The notes under the pieces: generated by a model
Database searches by the model: none
The model's input: only the letters and a program-made list of their open reading frames with translations
What the model was told of the DNA's origin: nothing
Source of the DNA: Agromyces intestinalis
GTDB lineage: Bacteria; Actinomycetota; Actinomycetes; Actinomycetales; Microbacteriaceae
Reading direction: 5' to 3'
Length of the DNA: 64,000 nt
NCBI RefSeq assembly: GCF_008365295.1
Contig: NZ_CP043505.1
Span: 3,534,001 to 3,598,000, forward strand
Shown: one piece after another, positions 30,086-39,880 of the stretch
Position numbering within the stretch: position 1 is the first letter of the stretch
Layout: each line of letters begins with the position of its first letter
Translations under genes and position numbers: made by a program

Positions 30086-32713
30086 CTAGTTCGCGACGGC
30101 TGGGAGCTCGGTGGCCGTCGCGCGCTCGGCGGATGCCGCGTCGAGTGCGCGTGCGGCGATCGCGCGCTCGAGCTCGGCGAGGTGCTCGGCGACGTATCGG
30201 CGCAGGGGCGCGGGCTCGGGGTTGGCCTCGAGCCACGCACGCGTGAGGGTCGCGAGTTCGGGGTCGATGAGCGGGGCCGGGAACAGGCGCCGCACGATGA
30301 GCGAGCCCATCGTGAAGCCGCGCTCGGACCACACCTTCTGCAGCATCGCGAAGTACCGGCGCACGTTCGTGGTCAGCAGCGTGGCGGGCTCGGCGCGCAG
30401 CCACCCGTCGGCGATCGCGCGGGCGAGGTCGTTCGACAGGGTCGTATCGGTCGCGACTCGCTCCCACGCGGCATCCTTCACCGCTTGGTCGGGACGAGCG
30501 GCCCGGGCGGTCTCGGCGAGCTGGCGGCCCTTGGCCGTGTCGTCCTCGACCAGCTGTGCGTCGATCTCGGGATCGTCGGCGGCGCCGAGCGCCGCGCGCG
30601 CGATGAGCAGCTCCCAGCGCAGGTCGAGGTCGACGACGAGCCCGTCGAGCGCGAGCGATCCGTCGGCGAGCGAAGCCAGCACGTGCGCGTGCGACTCGGT
30701 CGCGGCGAGCCGCGTGAACGCCTTCACGAACTGCAGCTGCGCGTCGGAACCGGCTTCGGCGAGCTGGGCCTGCGCCCAGATCGCGTCGCCGGCCTCGGCG
30801 GCGAGCCGCTCGCGCCGGTCGTCGGCGACGTACCGCGACAGCGCGGTCTCGAGCCGGCCGAGCGCGAGGCTGCGCGCCGCCGACTGCGTTTCGCGCCCGA
30901 TGCTGCGCAGCACGAGCTGCACGAACTCGGTCGCCGGCAGTTCGGCGTCGCGCACCGAGTCCCACGCCGAGCCGAGCACGACCGCGCGCGCCACCGGATC
31001 GGCGAGGTCGCCGAGGTGCTCGATCGCCGTCTCGAACGAGCGCGCATCGAGTCGCACCTTCGCGTAGGTGAGGTCGTCGTCGTTCACGAGCAGCAGATCG
31101 GGCACGGCGTGCCCGACCAGGTCGGGCACCGGGGTGGATGCCCCGTCGATGTCGAGCTCGAACCGTTCGGTGCGCACGAGCGAGCCGTCGACGAGCCGGT
31201 AGCAACCCAAGGCGAGCCGGTGCGGGCGCAGGGTCGGATGCTGCGCCGCACCGGACTGCTCGACCGAAGCGGACGTGATCGTGCCCGATGCATCCGCCTC
31301 GATCGTCGCGCGCAGCGTGTTCACGCCCGCCGTCTCGAGCCAGACTTCGCTCCAGCTCGTGAGCTCGCGGCCGCTGGCCCGCTCGAGCTCGTCGAGCAGG
31401 TCGCGCAGGGTCGCGTTGCCGCCCGCGTGGGCCGCGAGGTACGCGCCCACGCCGAGCTGGAACGCGTCGAGGCCCACCCACGCGACCAGCTGCTTCAGCA
31501 CCGATGCGCCCTTGTCGTAGGTGATCGCGTCGAAGTTCACCTCGACGTCGCCGAGCTCGCGGATCTCGGCGACGATCGGGTGCGTCGAGGGCAGCTGGTC
31601 CTGTTCGGCGGCGTGCGTCTTCTCGTCGCTCGCGAACGTCGCCCAGACGCCGGTGAACTCGGTGATCTGCGAGGTCGCGAGCGTCGAGGCCCAGGTCGCG
31701 AACGACTCGTTGAGCCACAGGTCGTTCCACCACCGCATGGTCACGGCGTTGCCGAACCACATGTGGCTGAGCTCGTGCAGCACGACGATCGCGCGCTGCT
31801 CGCGGCGCGCGTCGGACACCCGCGAGCGGAACAGGTAGCCCTCGTTGAAGGTCACCGCGCCCACGTTCTCCATGGCGCCCCAGTTGTACTCGGGCACGAA
31901 GATCTGGTCGTACTTGCCGAACGGGTACGGCACGCCGAACGCCCGCTCGTAGAACGCGAGCCCGTCGCGCACGAGCTCGAACATGACCTCGGGTTCGGCG
32001 TACTGCGCCAGCGAGCGGCGGGTGAACAGGCCCAACGGCACGTCGCGGCCGTCGACGCTCGCGGCGCTGTCGCGCCAGCTCGCGTACGGGCCGGCGACGA
32101 GCGCGACGATGTAGCTGGAGATGACCGGGCCGGGTTCGAAGCTCCAGGTGGCGGATGCCTCGCGGCCGGTGTCGGATGCCGCGGCCGACGTCGGGGCGGC
32201 CGTGGCCGCGACCGGCTCGGGCGACGGCGCGTTCGACAGCACCGTCCAGTGCGCGGGCGCGGTGATCTCGAACCGCACCGACGCCTTCAGGTCGGGCTGG
32301 TCGAAGACGGCGTACACCCGGTTCGCCTCGGCGACCGCGAACTCGGTGTAGAGGTAGGTCTCGCCGTCGACGGGATCGACGAACCGGTGCAGCCCCTCGC
32401 CGGTGTTCGAGTATGCGCGGGTCGCGACCACGCGCAGCTCGTTCTCGGCGACCAGATCGTCGAGTCGGATGCGCGACCCGTCGATCGCCTCAGCCGCGTC
32501 GAGGGCCCGGCCGTTCAGCACCAGCTCGTGCACCTCGACCGCGGTCGACTCGATGAACGTCGACGCACCGGGCTCGGCGCCGAATCGCACGACCGTCTCG
32601 GATCCGAACGTGTCGCCGCCGCCCGTGAGGTCGAGAGCGACCTCGTAGCTCGGCCCGGTGATGAGCCGGGCCCTCGCGTCTGCCTCGGCTCGGGTCAGGT
32701 CGGCAGCGGGCAT
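30086..32713 (-). CDS. pepN: Aminopeptidase N, copy 1 (M1 family)
   Basis: An 875-residue zinc aminopeptidase removing N-terminal residues from peptides in the cytoplasm. It has the GAMEN exopeptidase motif (WGAMENVG, near residue 280) and zinc site HELSH-x18-E with H313, H317 and about E336 (LNESFA). The C-terminal half is the helical ERAP1-like domain. ATG 32713 follows an AAGGA ribosome site. A paralogue lies at 36688-39252. It is 34 bases downstream of the LuxR regulator gene. Confidence 0.95.
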   Translation of the reverse strand: MPAADLTRAEADARARLITGPSYEVALDLTGGGDTFGSETVVRFGAEPGASTFIESTAVEVHELVLNGRALDAAEAIDGSRIRLDDLVAENELRVVATRAYSNTGEGLHRFVDPVDGETYLYTEFAVAEANRVYAVFDQPDLKASVRFEITAPAHWTVLSNAPSPEPVAATAAPTSAAASDTGREASATWSFEPGPVISSYIVALVAGPYASWRDSAASVDGRDVPLGLFTRRSLAQYAEPEVMFELVRDGLAFYERAFGVPYPFGKYDQIFVPEYNWGAMENVGAVTFNEGYLFRSRVSDARREQRAIVVLHELSHMWFGNAVTMRWWNDLWLNESFATWASTLATSQITEFTGVWATFASDEKTHAAEQDQLPSTHPIVAEIRELGDVEVNFDAITYDKGASVLKQLVAWVGLDAFQLGVGAYLAAHAGGNATLRDLLDELERASGRELTSWSEVWLETAGVNTLRATIEADASGTITSASVEQSGAAQHPTLRPHRLALGCYRLVDGSLVRTERFELDIDGASTPVPDLVGHAVPDLLLVNDDDLTYAKVRLDARSFETAIEHLGDLADPVARAVVLGSAWDSVRDAELPATEFVQLVLRSIGRETQSAARSLALGRLETALSRYVADDRRERLAAEAGDAIWAQAQLAEAGSDAQLQFVKAFTRLAATESHAHVLASLADGSLALDGLVVDLDLRWELLIARAALGAADDPEIDAQLVEDDTAKGRQLAETARAARPDQAVKDAAWERVATDTTLSNDLARAIADGWLRAEPATLLTTNVRRYFAMLQKVWSERGFTMGSLIVRRLFPAPLIDPELATLTRAWLEANPEPAPLRRYVAEHLAELERAIAARALDAASAERATATELPAVAN

Positions 32714-32747
32714 GGGCGTCCTTCCGTGTCGCGTTCGCCCGGCCAGC

Positions 32748-33491
32748 CTAGTCGCCGGTCGCGGGCGTTCCGGATGCGCTGCCGCCGGCGTCTGCGAGAA
32801 GCAGGCCGTGCTCGTACGCGATGATCACGAGCCGAACCCGGTCGCGCGCGTCGAGCTTCTGCAGCAGCCGGCCGACGTGCGTCTTGACCGTCGACTCGGA
32901 GAGGAAGAATCGCTCGGCCAGCTCGGTGTTGTTCAGACCCTCGCCGATCGCGACGAGGATCTCGCGCTCGCGCGGGGTGAGCGCGGCGATCACGTCGGGT
33001 GCGCCGCCGCCGTCGGATGCTCCGCTGCCACCGGATGCACCGCCGTCGCGCGGCAGGGCCGGCACCCGGTCGGCGAACAGCTCGAGCATGCGTCGCGTCA
33101 CCCGTGGTGAGAGCGCGGCCTCGCCGGCGTGCACGGTGCGGATCGCCGCGACGAGTTCGTCGGGCCGCACGTCCTTCAGCAGGAACCCGCTGGCACCGGC
33201 CCGGATCGCCGCGAACGCGTACTCGTCGAGGTCGAACGTCGTGAGCACGAGGATGTGGGGTGCACCCGCGCGTCCAGAGATCGCGGCGGTCGCCTCGATG
33301 CCGTCCATGCCGGGCATGCGGACGTCCATGAGCAGCACCTCGGGGGAGGCGGTGCGCACGAGCTCGATCGCCTCGCGGCCGTCGGATGCCTCGCCGACCA
33401 CCTCGATGCCGGGTTCCGCCGAGAGCACGAGCCGGAAACCGGTGCGCACCAGCGCCTGGTCGTCGACGATGCCGACCCGTACTCCGCTCAC
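32748..33491 (-). CDS. LuxR/NarL-family response regulator
   Basis: A 247-residue regulator with an intact receiver domain (acidic pair D10-D11, phosphoacceptor D56 in LLMDVRMPGMDG, K106 in FLLKDV). A Gly/Ser-rich linker precedes the LuxR-type helix-turn-helix (LTPREREILVAIGEGLNNTE, SESTVKTHVGRLLQKL). GTG 33491 overlaps the kinase stop in GTGA and gives the normal start VRVGIVDDQ. It is the partner of the adjacent kinase and probably controls the ABC exporter genes in the same operon. Confidence 0.92.
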   Translation of the reverse strand: MSGVRVGIVDDQALVRTGFRLVLSAEPGIEVVGEASDGREAIELVRTASPEVLLMDVRMPGMDGIEATAAISGRAGAPHILVLTTFDLDEYAFAAIRAGASGFLLKDVRPDELVAAIRTVHAGEAALSPRVTRRMLELFADRVPALPRDGGASGGSGASDGGGAPDVIAALTPREREILVAIGEGLNNTELAERFFLSESTVKTHVGRLLQKLDARDRVRLVIIAYEHGLLLADAGGSASGTPATGD

Positions 33492-34798
33492 GTGCTCGCA
33501 CCCTTCTCGCTCGGATCGCCGTCGACCCGCAGGGTCGCGTGCAGGCGCCACCCGGCGTGCGACCGGGGCCCGGCCTCGACGCTGCCGTCGTACAGCGAGA
33601 CCCGCTCGCGGACTCCCGGAAGCCCCCGGCCGCTACCGGTCGTGGCGGGCGTGCGGCGTGCTGCGCGCGCGTCGTCCTCGACGACCACATCGACAGTTGG
33701 CCCCTGGTAGGCGACCGCCACGTCGACGCGAGTGGCGTCGTGCGCGTGGCGCAGCACGTTCGTGAGGCCCTCTTGCACGATGCGGTACACCGTGAGCCCG
33801 AGCGCCGAGTCGTCGGGCGCGACGCCCGAGGTCGTGAGCCGCACGGGCAGGCCGGCGTCGCGGAACCCGTCGACGAGGTCGGGCAGGCCGCCGGCGTCGG
33901 GTTGGGGGCGACGCTCGGCCGGGACATCCGGGTCATCGAGCACGCCGAGCATCCGCCGCATGTCGCCCAGCGCCTCGCGACCGGCCTCGGCGACCGTGCG
34001 CATGCCCTCGGCGGCCTGCTCGGGGTCGCGCGTCGCGGTCGCGGCCGAGCCGTCGGCGAGGGTGATCATGACGGTGAGCCCGTGCGAGACGATGTCGTGC
34101 ATCTCCCTCGCGATGCGCGCCCGCTCAGCGGCGGCGGCGAGCCTCGCCTGCTGGTCGCGTTCGCGCGCCAGGTCGTGCGCCCGCGCGATGAGCGCGTCGA
34201 GGTATCGCCGGCGGTTGCCGACCGTCACGCCGATGAGGGTCGCGATGAGCATGCCGACGAACGCCTGCGAGGTCATCGCTGGGGCGCCGTCGCGGTCGAT
34301 GAGCCCGTCGGGGATCGCGCCGACGAACCCGAGCCAGACGGCGAGGAAGCTCGACGCCGCTGCGACGACGACGGAACCGGCGAACCCGATCCAGGCCGCC
34401 CTCGTCGACCGGTAGACGCCGAGGCCGTATAGGGCCAGCAGCACCGGCAGCGATTCGACCGAGCCCGTCACCGAGACGGCCAGGCACACCGCCCACGTGA
34501 CTGCGATGACGACCCAGGGTCGGCTGCGTCGGAACAGCAGCAGGCAGATGCCCGCGGCGATGATGCCCGCGGCGTGCACGATGGTCGCCCACACCGGTGG
34601 AGCCACGGGGGTCGTGCCCGCCGCGCCCACACCGGCGACCGTCACGGTGGGCAGGACGTAGACGGCCGCGATCAGAGCATCGACGAGCCGCGGATGCCTC
34701 GCCCAGAACCTGCGGATGAAGCCGGGCGGTCGGGGCAGGCGCAGTTCTCCCCCGACCGCCCCCTCGGGCGGGTCGGGGGAGAATCCGGCATCGGCCAT
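33488..34798 (-). CDS. Sensor histidine kinase (NarL-partner type)
   Basis: A 436-residue membrane kinase with five to six hydrophobic helices (about 40-195), then HisKA_3 with phosphoacceptor H234 in AREMHDIVSHG, and an HATPase domain with N-box IVQEGLTNVLRHA. The first G-box reads VVVEDDARAARR, less canonical than DDGxG, but the second G-box GRGLPGVRERV is normal, so activity is likely. ATG 34798 (MADAGFSPDPPEG) is preferred over an upstream frame extension. The signal is unknown; membrane sensing linked to the ABC exporter is inferred. Confidence 0.9.
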   Translation of the reverse strand: MADAGFSPDPPEGAVGGELRLPRPPGFIRRFWARHPRLVDALIAAVYVLPTVTVAGVGAAGTTPVAPPVWATIVHAAGIIAAGICLLLFRRSRPWVVIAVTWAVCLAVSVTGSVESLPVLLALYGLGVYRSTRAAWIGFAGSVVVAAASSFLAVWLGFVGAIPDGLIDRDGAPAMTSQAFVGMLIATLIGVTVGNRRRYLDALIARAHDLARERDQQARLAAAAERARIAREMHDIVSHGLTVMITLADGSAATATRDPEQAAEGMRTVAEAGREALGDMRRMLGVLDDPDVPAERRPQPDAGGLPDLVDGFRDAGLPVRLTTSGVAPDDSALGLTVYRIVQEGLTNVLRHAHDATRVDVAVAYQGPTVDVVVEDDARAARRTPATTGSGRGLPGVRERVSLYDGSVEAGPRSHAGWRLHATLRVDGDPSEKGAST

Positions 34799-34808
34799 GA
34801 TGTGGATG

Positions 34809-35660
34809 CTACGCGTCGCGCCGCCTGAGCAGCACGGCCGCACCCGCGATCGACGCGGCGACCCAGCCGACCGTGATGGCGAGGCTCTGCCACGCGTTCG
34901 GATCGGTCGACGCGGGGTCGACGGCGCCGGGGGGCGTCGTCATCACCATGCCGGCGGACGCGAGCAGGTACGGCACCAGGTCGTGCGCCCAGTCGGCCGG
35001 GAGCATCTGCAGCACGGTCGGCAGGAGCAGCAGGAGCCCGAGCACCGCGGCGATGCCGCCCGCGCTGGAGCGCAGCATCGTGCCGACCCCGAGCGCGAAC
35101 ACCGACACCAGCGCGAGGTAGAGGGCGCCCAGCAGCAGCGGCTGCACGACCTCGGGGTCGAACAGGCTCACCGACACCCCCGACCCGGCGAACACGGCGT
35201 TCGCGGTGACGAAGGCGGCGAGGAGCGCGACGACGCCGACGGCGAATGTGGTGAGGAACAGCACCGTCGCCTTCGCCGCGAGCGCCGGGAGGCGCCTCGG
35301 CGTCGCTGCCAGGGTGGAGCGGATCATCCCCGTCGTGTACTCGCCGCTCATCGAGAGTACGCCGAGCACCCCGACGACGAGCTGGCCGAAGAGCACCCCG
35401 AACGACGCGGCCTGCACGACGAAGGCGACCTGCTGCTCGGCCGGCGCGGTCGCGACGTCGAGTTCGCCGCCCATGCCGCCGGTGAACGTCGCCGACATGA
35501 GCCAGGCCATGCCCACCGCGATCGCGATGACGATGGCATACGACCAGACGGTCGAGCGCAGGCTGCGGAGCTTGATCCACTCGGAGTGCACGAGCCGCGC
35601 GAAGCTCGGGCGGGTCTCGTCGTGGCGGACAGGAGGCGCGGTGAGGGTCGTGGTGGTCAT
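34809..35660 (-). CDS. ABC-2 type transporter permease
   Basis: A 283-residue integral membrane subunit with six hydrophobic helices. The N-terminal amphipathic start LVHSEWIKLRSLRSTVW is typical of actinobacterial ABC-2 permeases in antibiotic or peptide export. ATG 35660 overlaps the ATPase stop (ATGA). It sits 10 bases upstream of the histidine kinase gene. Confidence 0.88.
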   Translation of the reverse strand: MTTTTLTAPPVRHDETRPSFARLVHSEWIKLRSLRSTVWSYAIVIAIAVGMAWLMSATFTGGMGGELDVATAPAEQQVAFVVQAASFGVLFGQLVVGVLGVLSMSGEYTTGMIRSTLAATPRRLPALAAKATVLFLTTFAVGVVALLAAFVTANAVFAGSGVSVSLFDPEVVQPLLLGALYLALVSVFALGVGTMLRSSAGGIAAVLGLLLLLPTVLQMLPADWAHDLVPYLLASAGMVMTTPPGAVDPASTDPNAWQSLAITVGWVAASIAGAAVLLRRRDA

Positions 35661-36568
35661 CGGACAGCCTCCGTACGGTACTCGACGGCGTCGGCGGTCA
35701 GGGCCAGGTAGGCCTCTTCGAGCGACGCGGTCTGGGCGGTCAGTTCATGCAGAGCGATGCCGTTTGCGGCGGCGAGGTCGCCGATGACGGATGACTCGTG
35801 GCCGGTCACCTCGAGCACACCCCCCTCGGATCGCACGATCGCGACCTCGGGTGCGGCCAGCAGGTCGGCCAGGCGCGAGGCGTGCGGCGAGCGCACGCGT
35901 ACCCGCTTGCGGCTGACGCCTGAGATGACGTCGGCGATCGGCGCGTCGGCGATGATCTCGCCGCGGCCGAGCACGATGACGTGGTCGGCGGTCTGGGCCA
36001 TCTCGCTCATCAGGTGCGACGAGAGGAACACCGTACGCCCCTCGGACGCGAGATGGCGGACGAGCTGCCGCACCCAGAGGACGCCCTCGGGGTCGAGTCC
36101 GTTGACGGGTTCGTCGAGGATGACGGTGGCCGGGTCGCCGAGCAGGGCGGCCGCGATGCCGAGCCGCTGGCCCATGCCGAGCGAGAAGCCGCCGACGCGC
36201 TTGCGCGCAACCGATTCGAGCCCGGTGAGCTCGATGACCTCACGGACTCGGCTGCGGCCGATGCCGTGGGTCGCGGCCATCGCGAGCAGGTGGTTCTCGG
36301 CGGTGCGACCGGTGTGCACGGCCTTCGCGTCGAGCAGGGCGCCGACCTCGTGCAGCGGCGCGCGGTGCGCGGCGTAGGGTTTGCCGTTCACGGTGACGGC
36401 GCCGGTGGTCGGGCGGTCGAGTCCCACGATCATGCGCATCGTGGTCGACTTGCCGGCGCCGTTCGGGCCGAGGAATCCCGTGACGACGCCCGGTCGCACG
36501 GTGAAGGTGATGTCGTTGACGGCCGTCTTGGCGCCGTAGCGCTTGGACAGCCCGGTGGCGGTGATCAT
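35657..36568 (-). CDS. ABC transporter ATPase (drug/peptide export type)
   Basis: A 303-residue ATPase with Walker A GPNGAGKST (34-42), signature FSLGMGQRLGIA, Walker B VILDEPVNGLDP and switch His in SSHLMSE. The C-terminal 80 residues form the extension typical of bacitracin-type (BcrA-like) exporters. ATG 36568 (MITATGLSKRYG) gives the standard start. It is first in an ATPase-permease-kinase-regulator order, the usual layout of an autoregulated efflux module. Confidence 0.92.
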   Translation of the reverse strand: MITATGLSKRYGAKTAVNDITFTVRPGVVTGFLGPNGAGKSTTMRMIVGLDRPTTGAVTVNGKPYAAHRAPLHEVGALLDAKAVHTGRTAENHLLAMAATHGIGRSRVREVIELTGLESVARKRVGGFSLGMGQRLGIAAALLGDPATVILDEPVNGLDPEGVLWVRQLVRHLASEGRTVFLSSHLMSEMAQTADHVIVLGRGEIIADAPIADVISGVSRKRVRVRSPHASRLADLLAAPEVAIVRSEGGVLEVTGHESSVIGDLAAANGIALHELTAQTASLEEAYLALTADAVEYRTEAVR

Positions 36569-36621
36569 GTCGTCGACGCTACGCAGCGGCGACAGCCGGC
36601 ACATCGGCCGTGAGAACGGTT

Positions 36622-36667
36622 CGGGGCGTCGGCGGGTGGTACCGAGGTACCACCCGCCGACGCCCCG
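36622..36667. terminator. 22-bp perfect hairpin terminator after pepN copy 2
   Basis: Arms at 36622-36643 and 36646-36667 are perfect reverse complements over 22 bases with only GA between them. It lies 21 bases beyond the 3' end of the leftward second pepN and upstream of the ABC ATPase gene. It is the longest perfect hairpin I see in the window and should insulate the two leftward operons. There is no T-run. Confidence 0.85.
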
Positions 36668-36687
36668 GGCCGACGTCGCGGGTGGGG

Positions 36688-39252
36688 TCAGGCCTGCGCG
36701 TCGCGCTCCTGCGCGGTCAGCGCACGCTCGACGCCGGCGAGGTGCTCGACGATCAGGCGGCGCAGCGCGGGCGCGGCATCGGCGTGCGCGTCGAGCCAGG
36801 CGCGGCTCGCCGCGGCAAGGTCGGCGTTCGCGAGCGGCGCGGGGTAGAGCAGGTCGACGATCTTCTCGGCGATCGCGTAGCTGCGTTCCGCCCAGATCCG
36901 CTCGATGACGCCGAAGTAGCGGTCGACGAACGGCGCGAGCAGTGCGGTGTCGTCAGCGCGCAGGAACCCGGCCGCGGTCTCGCGCACCACCGAGTTGCTC
37001 GCGGTGTCGCTGTCGACGAGCGACGCCCAGGCGCGCTCCTTCGCTGCGGCGGTCGGGATGGCGGCACGGGCGTGCGCGGCCGCCTCGCGACCGGTCGCGG
37101 TGTTGTCGTCGGCGAGGCGTGCGTCGATCTCGGCGTCGCCGGCGCGGCCGGCCGCGACCAGGGCGCGCGCCAGCTCCCACCCGAGGTCGGTGTCGATCTC
37201 GAGCCCGTCGAGCGCGATCGAGCCGGCGGCGAGGCCCGCGAGCGCGTCGATGTTCGTGCCGGCCTCGGCGATCGCGGCGAACGACTTCACGAACTGGAAC
37301 TGGGCGTCGCTGCCGGCTGCGGCGGCCTGTGCGAGCGCCCAGAAGCCGTCGGCGAGCCGACGGCGCGACTCGGCGCGCTCGGCCGGCGCCACGTAGGAGC
37401 TCGCGGCCAGGATCGCGTTCGCGAGCACGATGCGCAGCGTCGTCGACTCGGTCTCGCTCGCGATGTTGCCGAGCACCAGGTCGAGCCAGTCGCTCGCCGG
37501 GGTCTCGCCGTCGCGGGTCGCGTCCCACACGCTGCTCCAGACCAGCGCGCGGGCCAGCGGGTCTTCGATCGCCGACAGGTTCGCGATCGCGACCTGCTGG
37601 GATGCCTCGTCGAGGCGGATCTTCGCGTAGGCGAGGTCGTCGTCGTTCACGAGGATCAGGTCGGGGCGGGCGAGGCCGACGAGCTCGGCGACCTCGGTGC
37701 GCTCGCCGTCGACGTCGAGCTCGACGCGGTGCTCGCGCACCAGCTTGCCGTCGCGCAGCTGGTAGAAGCCGATCGCGAGCCGGTGCGGGCGGATCGTGGG
37801 GTAGTCGGCGGGCGCCGACTGCAGCACGGCGAACGACGTGATCGTGCCGGCCTCGTCGACCTCGAGCTCGGGGCGCAGCGTGTTGACGCCCGCAGTCTCG
37901 AGCCAGACATCCGACCAGCCCGACAGATCGCGGCCGCTGGCGACCTCGAGCTCGGCGAGCAGGTCGGCGAGCGTGGTGTTGCCCCACGCGTGCTTGCGGA
38001 AGTACGCGCCCACGCCCGTGAAGAACGCGTCCACGCCGACCCACGCCGCCAGCTGCTTCAGCACCGAACCGCCCTTGGCGTAGGTGATGCCGTCGAAGTT
38101 GACCAGCACGTCCTCGAGGTCGTTGATCGTCGCCGAGATGGGGTGCGTCGAGGGCAGCTGGTCTTGACGGTACGCCCAGGTCTTCTCCATCGAGTTGAAG
38201 GTCGTCCACGCGTTCACCCACTCGGTGGCTTCGGCGGTCGCGATGGTCGACGCCCACTCGGCGAACGACTCGTTCAGCCACAGGTCGTTCCACCACTTCA
38301 TGGTGACGAGGTCGCCGAACCACATGTGGGCGAGCTCGTGCAGGATCGTGACGACGCGGCGCTCCTTGATCGCGTCGGTCACCTTCGAGCGGAACACGTA
38401 CACCTCGGTGAAGGTGACGGCGCCCGCGTTCTCCATCGCGCCGGCGTTGTACTCGGGCACGAAGAGCTGGTCGTACTTGTCGAACGGGTAGGCGACGCCG
38501 AACTTGCGCTCGAAGTACTCGAAGCCCTGCTTGGTCTTCTCGAAGATGTAGTCGGCGTCGAGGTACTGCGAGAGGCTCTTGCGGCTGAACACGCCGAGCG
38601 GGATGACCCGCCCGTCGGAGCTGGTGAGCTCGTCGCGCACGACGTCGTAGGGCCCGGCGATCAGCGCGGTGATGTAGCTCGAAATCCGCGGGGTGGGGCC
38701 GAACGGCCAGGTCGCGCGCTCCTGTCCGTCGGCCGAGGTGCCCGCGGCGACCGGCTCGGGCGTCGGCTGGTTCGAGACGACCTGCCAGTGCGCGGGCGCG
38801 GTCACGGTGAACCGGAACGCGGCCTTCAGATCGGGCTGCTCGAACACCGCGAACATGCGGCGCGAGTCGGGCACCTCGAACTGCGTGTAGAGGTAGACCT
38901 CGCCGTCGGCGGGGTCCTCGAAGCGGTGCAGGCCTTCGCCCGTGTGCATGTACCGGCCGTCGGCGTCGACGACGAGCACATTCTCGTCCTGCAGGTTCGG
39001 CAGCGCGATGCGCACGCCGTCGCTGACCTCGGCGGGGTCGAGCGCGACGCCGTTCAGGGTCACCGAGTGCACAGCGGCCGTGATCGCGTCGATGAAGGTC
39101 GAGGCACCCGCCGTCGCGGCGAAGCGCACGGTCGTCGTCGACCGGAACACGTCGGGGCCCTTCGTCACATCGAGCACGACGTCGTAGTCGTGGACGGTGA
39201 CGAGGGCGGCGCGCTCCTCGGCTTCTGAGCGGGTGAGATTGTCTCCGGGCAC
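36688..39252 (-). CDS. pepN: Aminopeptidase N, copy 2 (M1 family)
   Basis: An M1 zinc aminopeptidase, 854 residues from GTG 39252, close to the mycobacterial PepN length. It has GAMEN (NAGAMENAGAV) and zinc site LHELAHMWFGDLVTMKWWND followed by LNESFAEW. GTG 39252 (PGDNLTRSEAEERAAL) is preferred because GGAGA lies just upstream and it aligns with the start of copy 1 (PAADLTRAEADARARL); ATG 39282 and 39306 are possible but add unaligned residues. It is monocistronic, ending at a strong hairpin, and divergent from rpiB. Confidence 0.94.
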   Translation of the reverse strand: MPGDNLTRSEAEERAALVTVHDYDVVLDVTKGPDVFRSTTTVRFAATAGASTFIDAITAAVHSVTLNGVALDPAEVSDGVRIALPNLQDENVLVVDADGRYMHTGEGLHRFEDPADGEVYLYTQFEVPDSRRMFAVFEQPDLKAAFRFTVTAPAHWQVVSNQPTPEPVAAGTSADGQERATWPFGPTPRISSYITALIAGPYDVVRDELTSSDGRVIPLGVFSRKSLSQYLDADYIFEKTKQGFEYFERKFGVAYPFDKYDQLFVPEYNAGAMENAGAVTFTEVYVFRSKVTDAIKERRVVTILHELAHMWFGDLVTMKWWNDLWLNESFAEWASTIATAEATEWVNAWTTFNSMEKTWAYRQDQLPSTHPISATINDLEDVLVNFDGITYAKGGSVLKQLAAWVGVDAFFTGVGAYFRKHAWGNTTLADLLAELEVASGRDLSGWSDVWLETAGVNTLRPELEVDEAGTITSFAVLQSAPADYPTIRPHRLAIGFYQLRDGKLVREHRVELDVDGERTEVAELVGLARPDLILVNDDDLAYAKIRLDEASQQVAIANLSAIEDPLARALVWSSVWDATRDGETPASDWLDLVLGNIASETESTTLRIVLANAILAASSYVAPAERAESRRRLADGFWALAQAAAAGSDAQFQFVKSFAAIAEAGTNIDALAGLAAGSIALDGLEIDTDLGWELARALVAAGRAGDAEIDARLADDNTATGREAAAHARAAIPTAAAKERAWASLVDSDTASNSVVRETAAGFLRADDTALLAPFVDRYFGVIERIWAERSYAIAEKIVDLLYPAPLANADLAAASRAWLDAHADAAPALRRLIVEHLAGVERALTAQERDAQA

Positions 39253-39371
39253 GGGGTCTCCAGTCGATTCGATCGGATGCATCGGGGCCGCGGCTTCTGG
39301 CCGCACGCACCGCGAACCAGCCTAAGCCAGGGGTGCATTCGGGGCACCTGTCGCGTCCCTAGACTTGGTGC

Positions 39372-39878
39372 ATGCGCATCCACATCGCGACCGACCACGC
39401 CGGCCTCGAGTTCAGCCGCACGCTCGTCGACCATCTGACCAACGGCGGTCACGAGGTCGTCGACCACGGCCCCGCCGAGTACGACCCGCTCGACGACTAC
39501 CCGGCCTTCTGCATCAACGCGGCGCTCGCAGTCGCGCGCGATCAGGCCGCGGGCGTGCGCGCGCTCGGCGTGGTGTTCGGCGGGTCGGGCAACGGCGAGC
39601 AGATCGCGGCCAACAAGGTGCGTGGCATCCGGGCCGCCCTGGTGTGGAGCATGGACACCGCGATCCTCGCCCGCCAGCACAACGACGCGAACGTCATCTC
39701 GATCGGTGCGCGCCAGCACACCGTCGAAGAGGCGATCCGCTACATCGACGCGTTCATCGCCGAGCCGTTCTCGGGCGACGAGCGGCACGTGCGCCGCATC
39801 GCCCAGCTCGCCGAATACGAGCAGACCGGCGATATCGCCGGCAAGGGCGTCGACGTCGTCGCGCCCGACGCGGAGTAG
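39372..39878 (+). CDS. rpiB: Ribose-5-phosphate isomerase B
   Basis: A 168-residue isomerase interconverting ribose 5-phosphate and ribulose 5-phosphate. Phosphate/ring-opening residues D8-H9 in ATDHAG and the anion-hole loop FGGSGNGEQIAANK with E76, the catalytic acid used by actinobacterial type-B enzymes in place of the enterobacterial Cys. It is divergent from pepN and starts two bases before the nei gene begins downstream. Confidence 0.94.
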   Translation: MRIHIATDHAGLEFSRTLVDHLTNGGHEVVDHGPAEYDPLDDYPAFCINAALAVARDQAAGVRALGVVFGGSGNGEQIAANKVRGIRAALVWSMDTAILARQHNDANVISIGARQHTVEEAIRYIDAFIAEPFSGDERHVRRIAQLAEYEQTGDIAGKGVDVVAPDAE

Positions 39879-39880
39879 TC

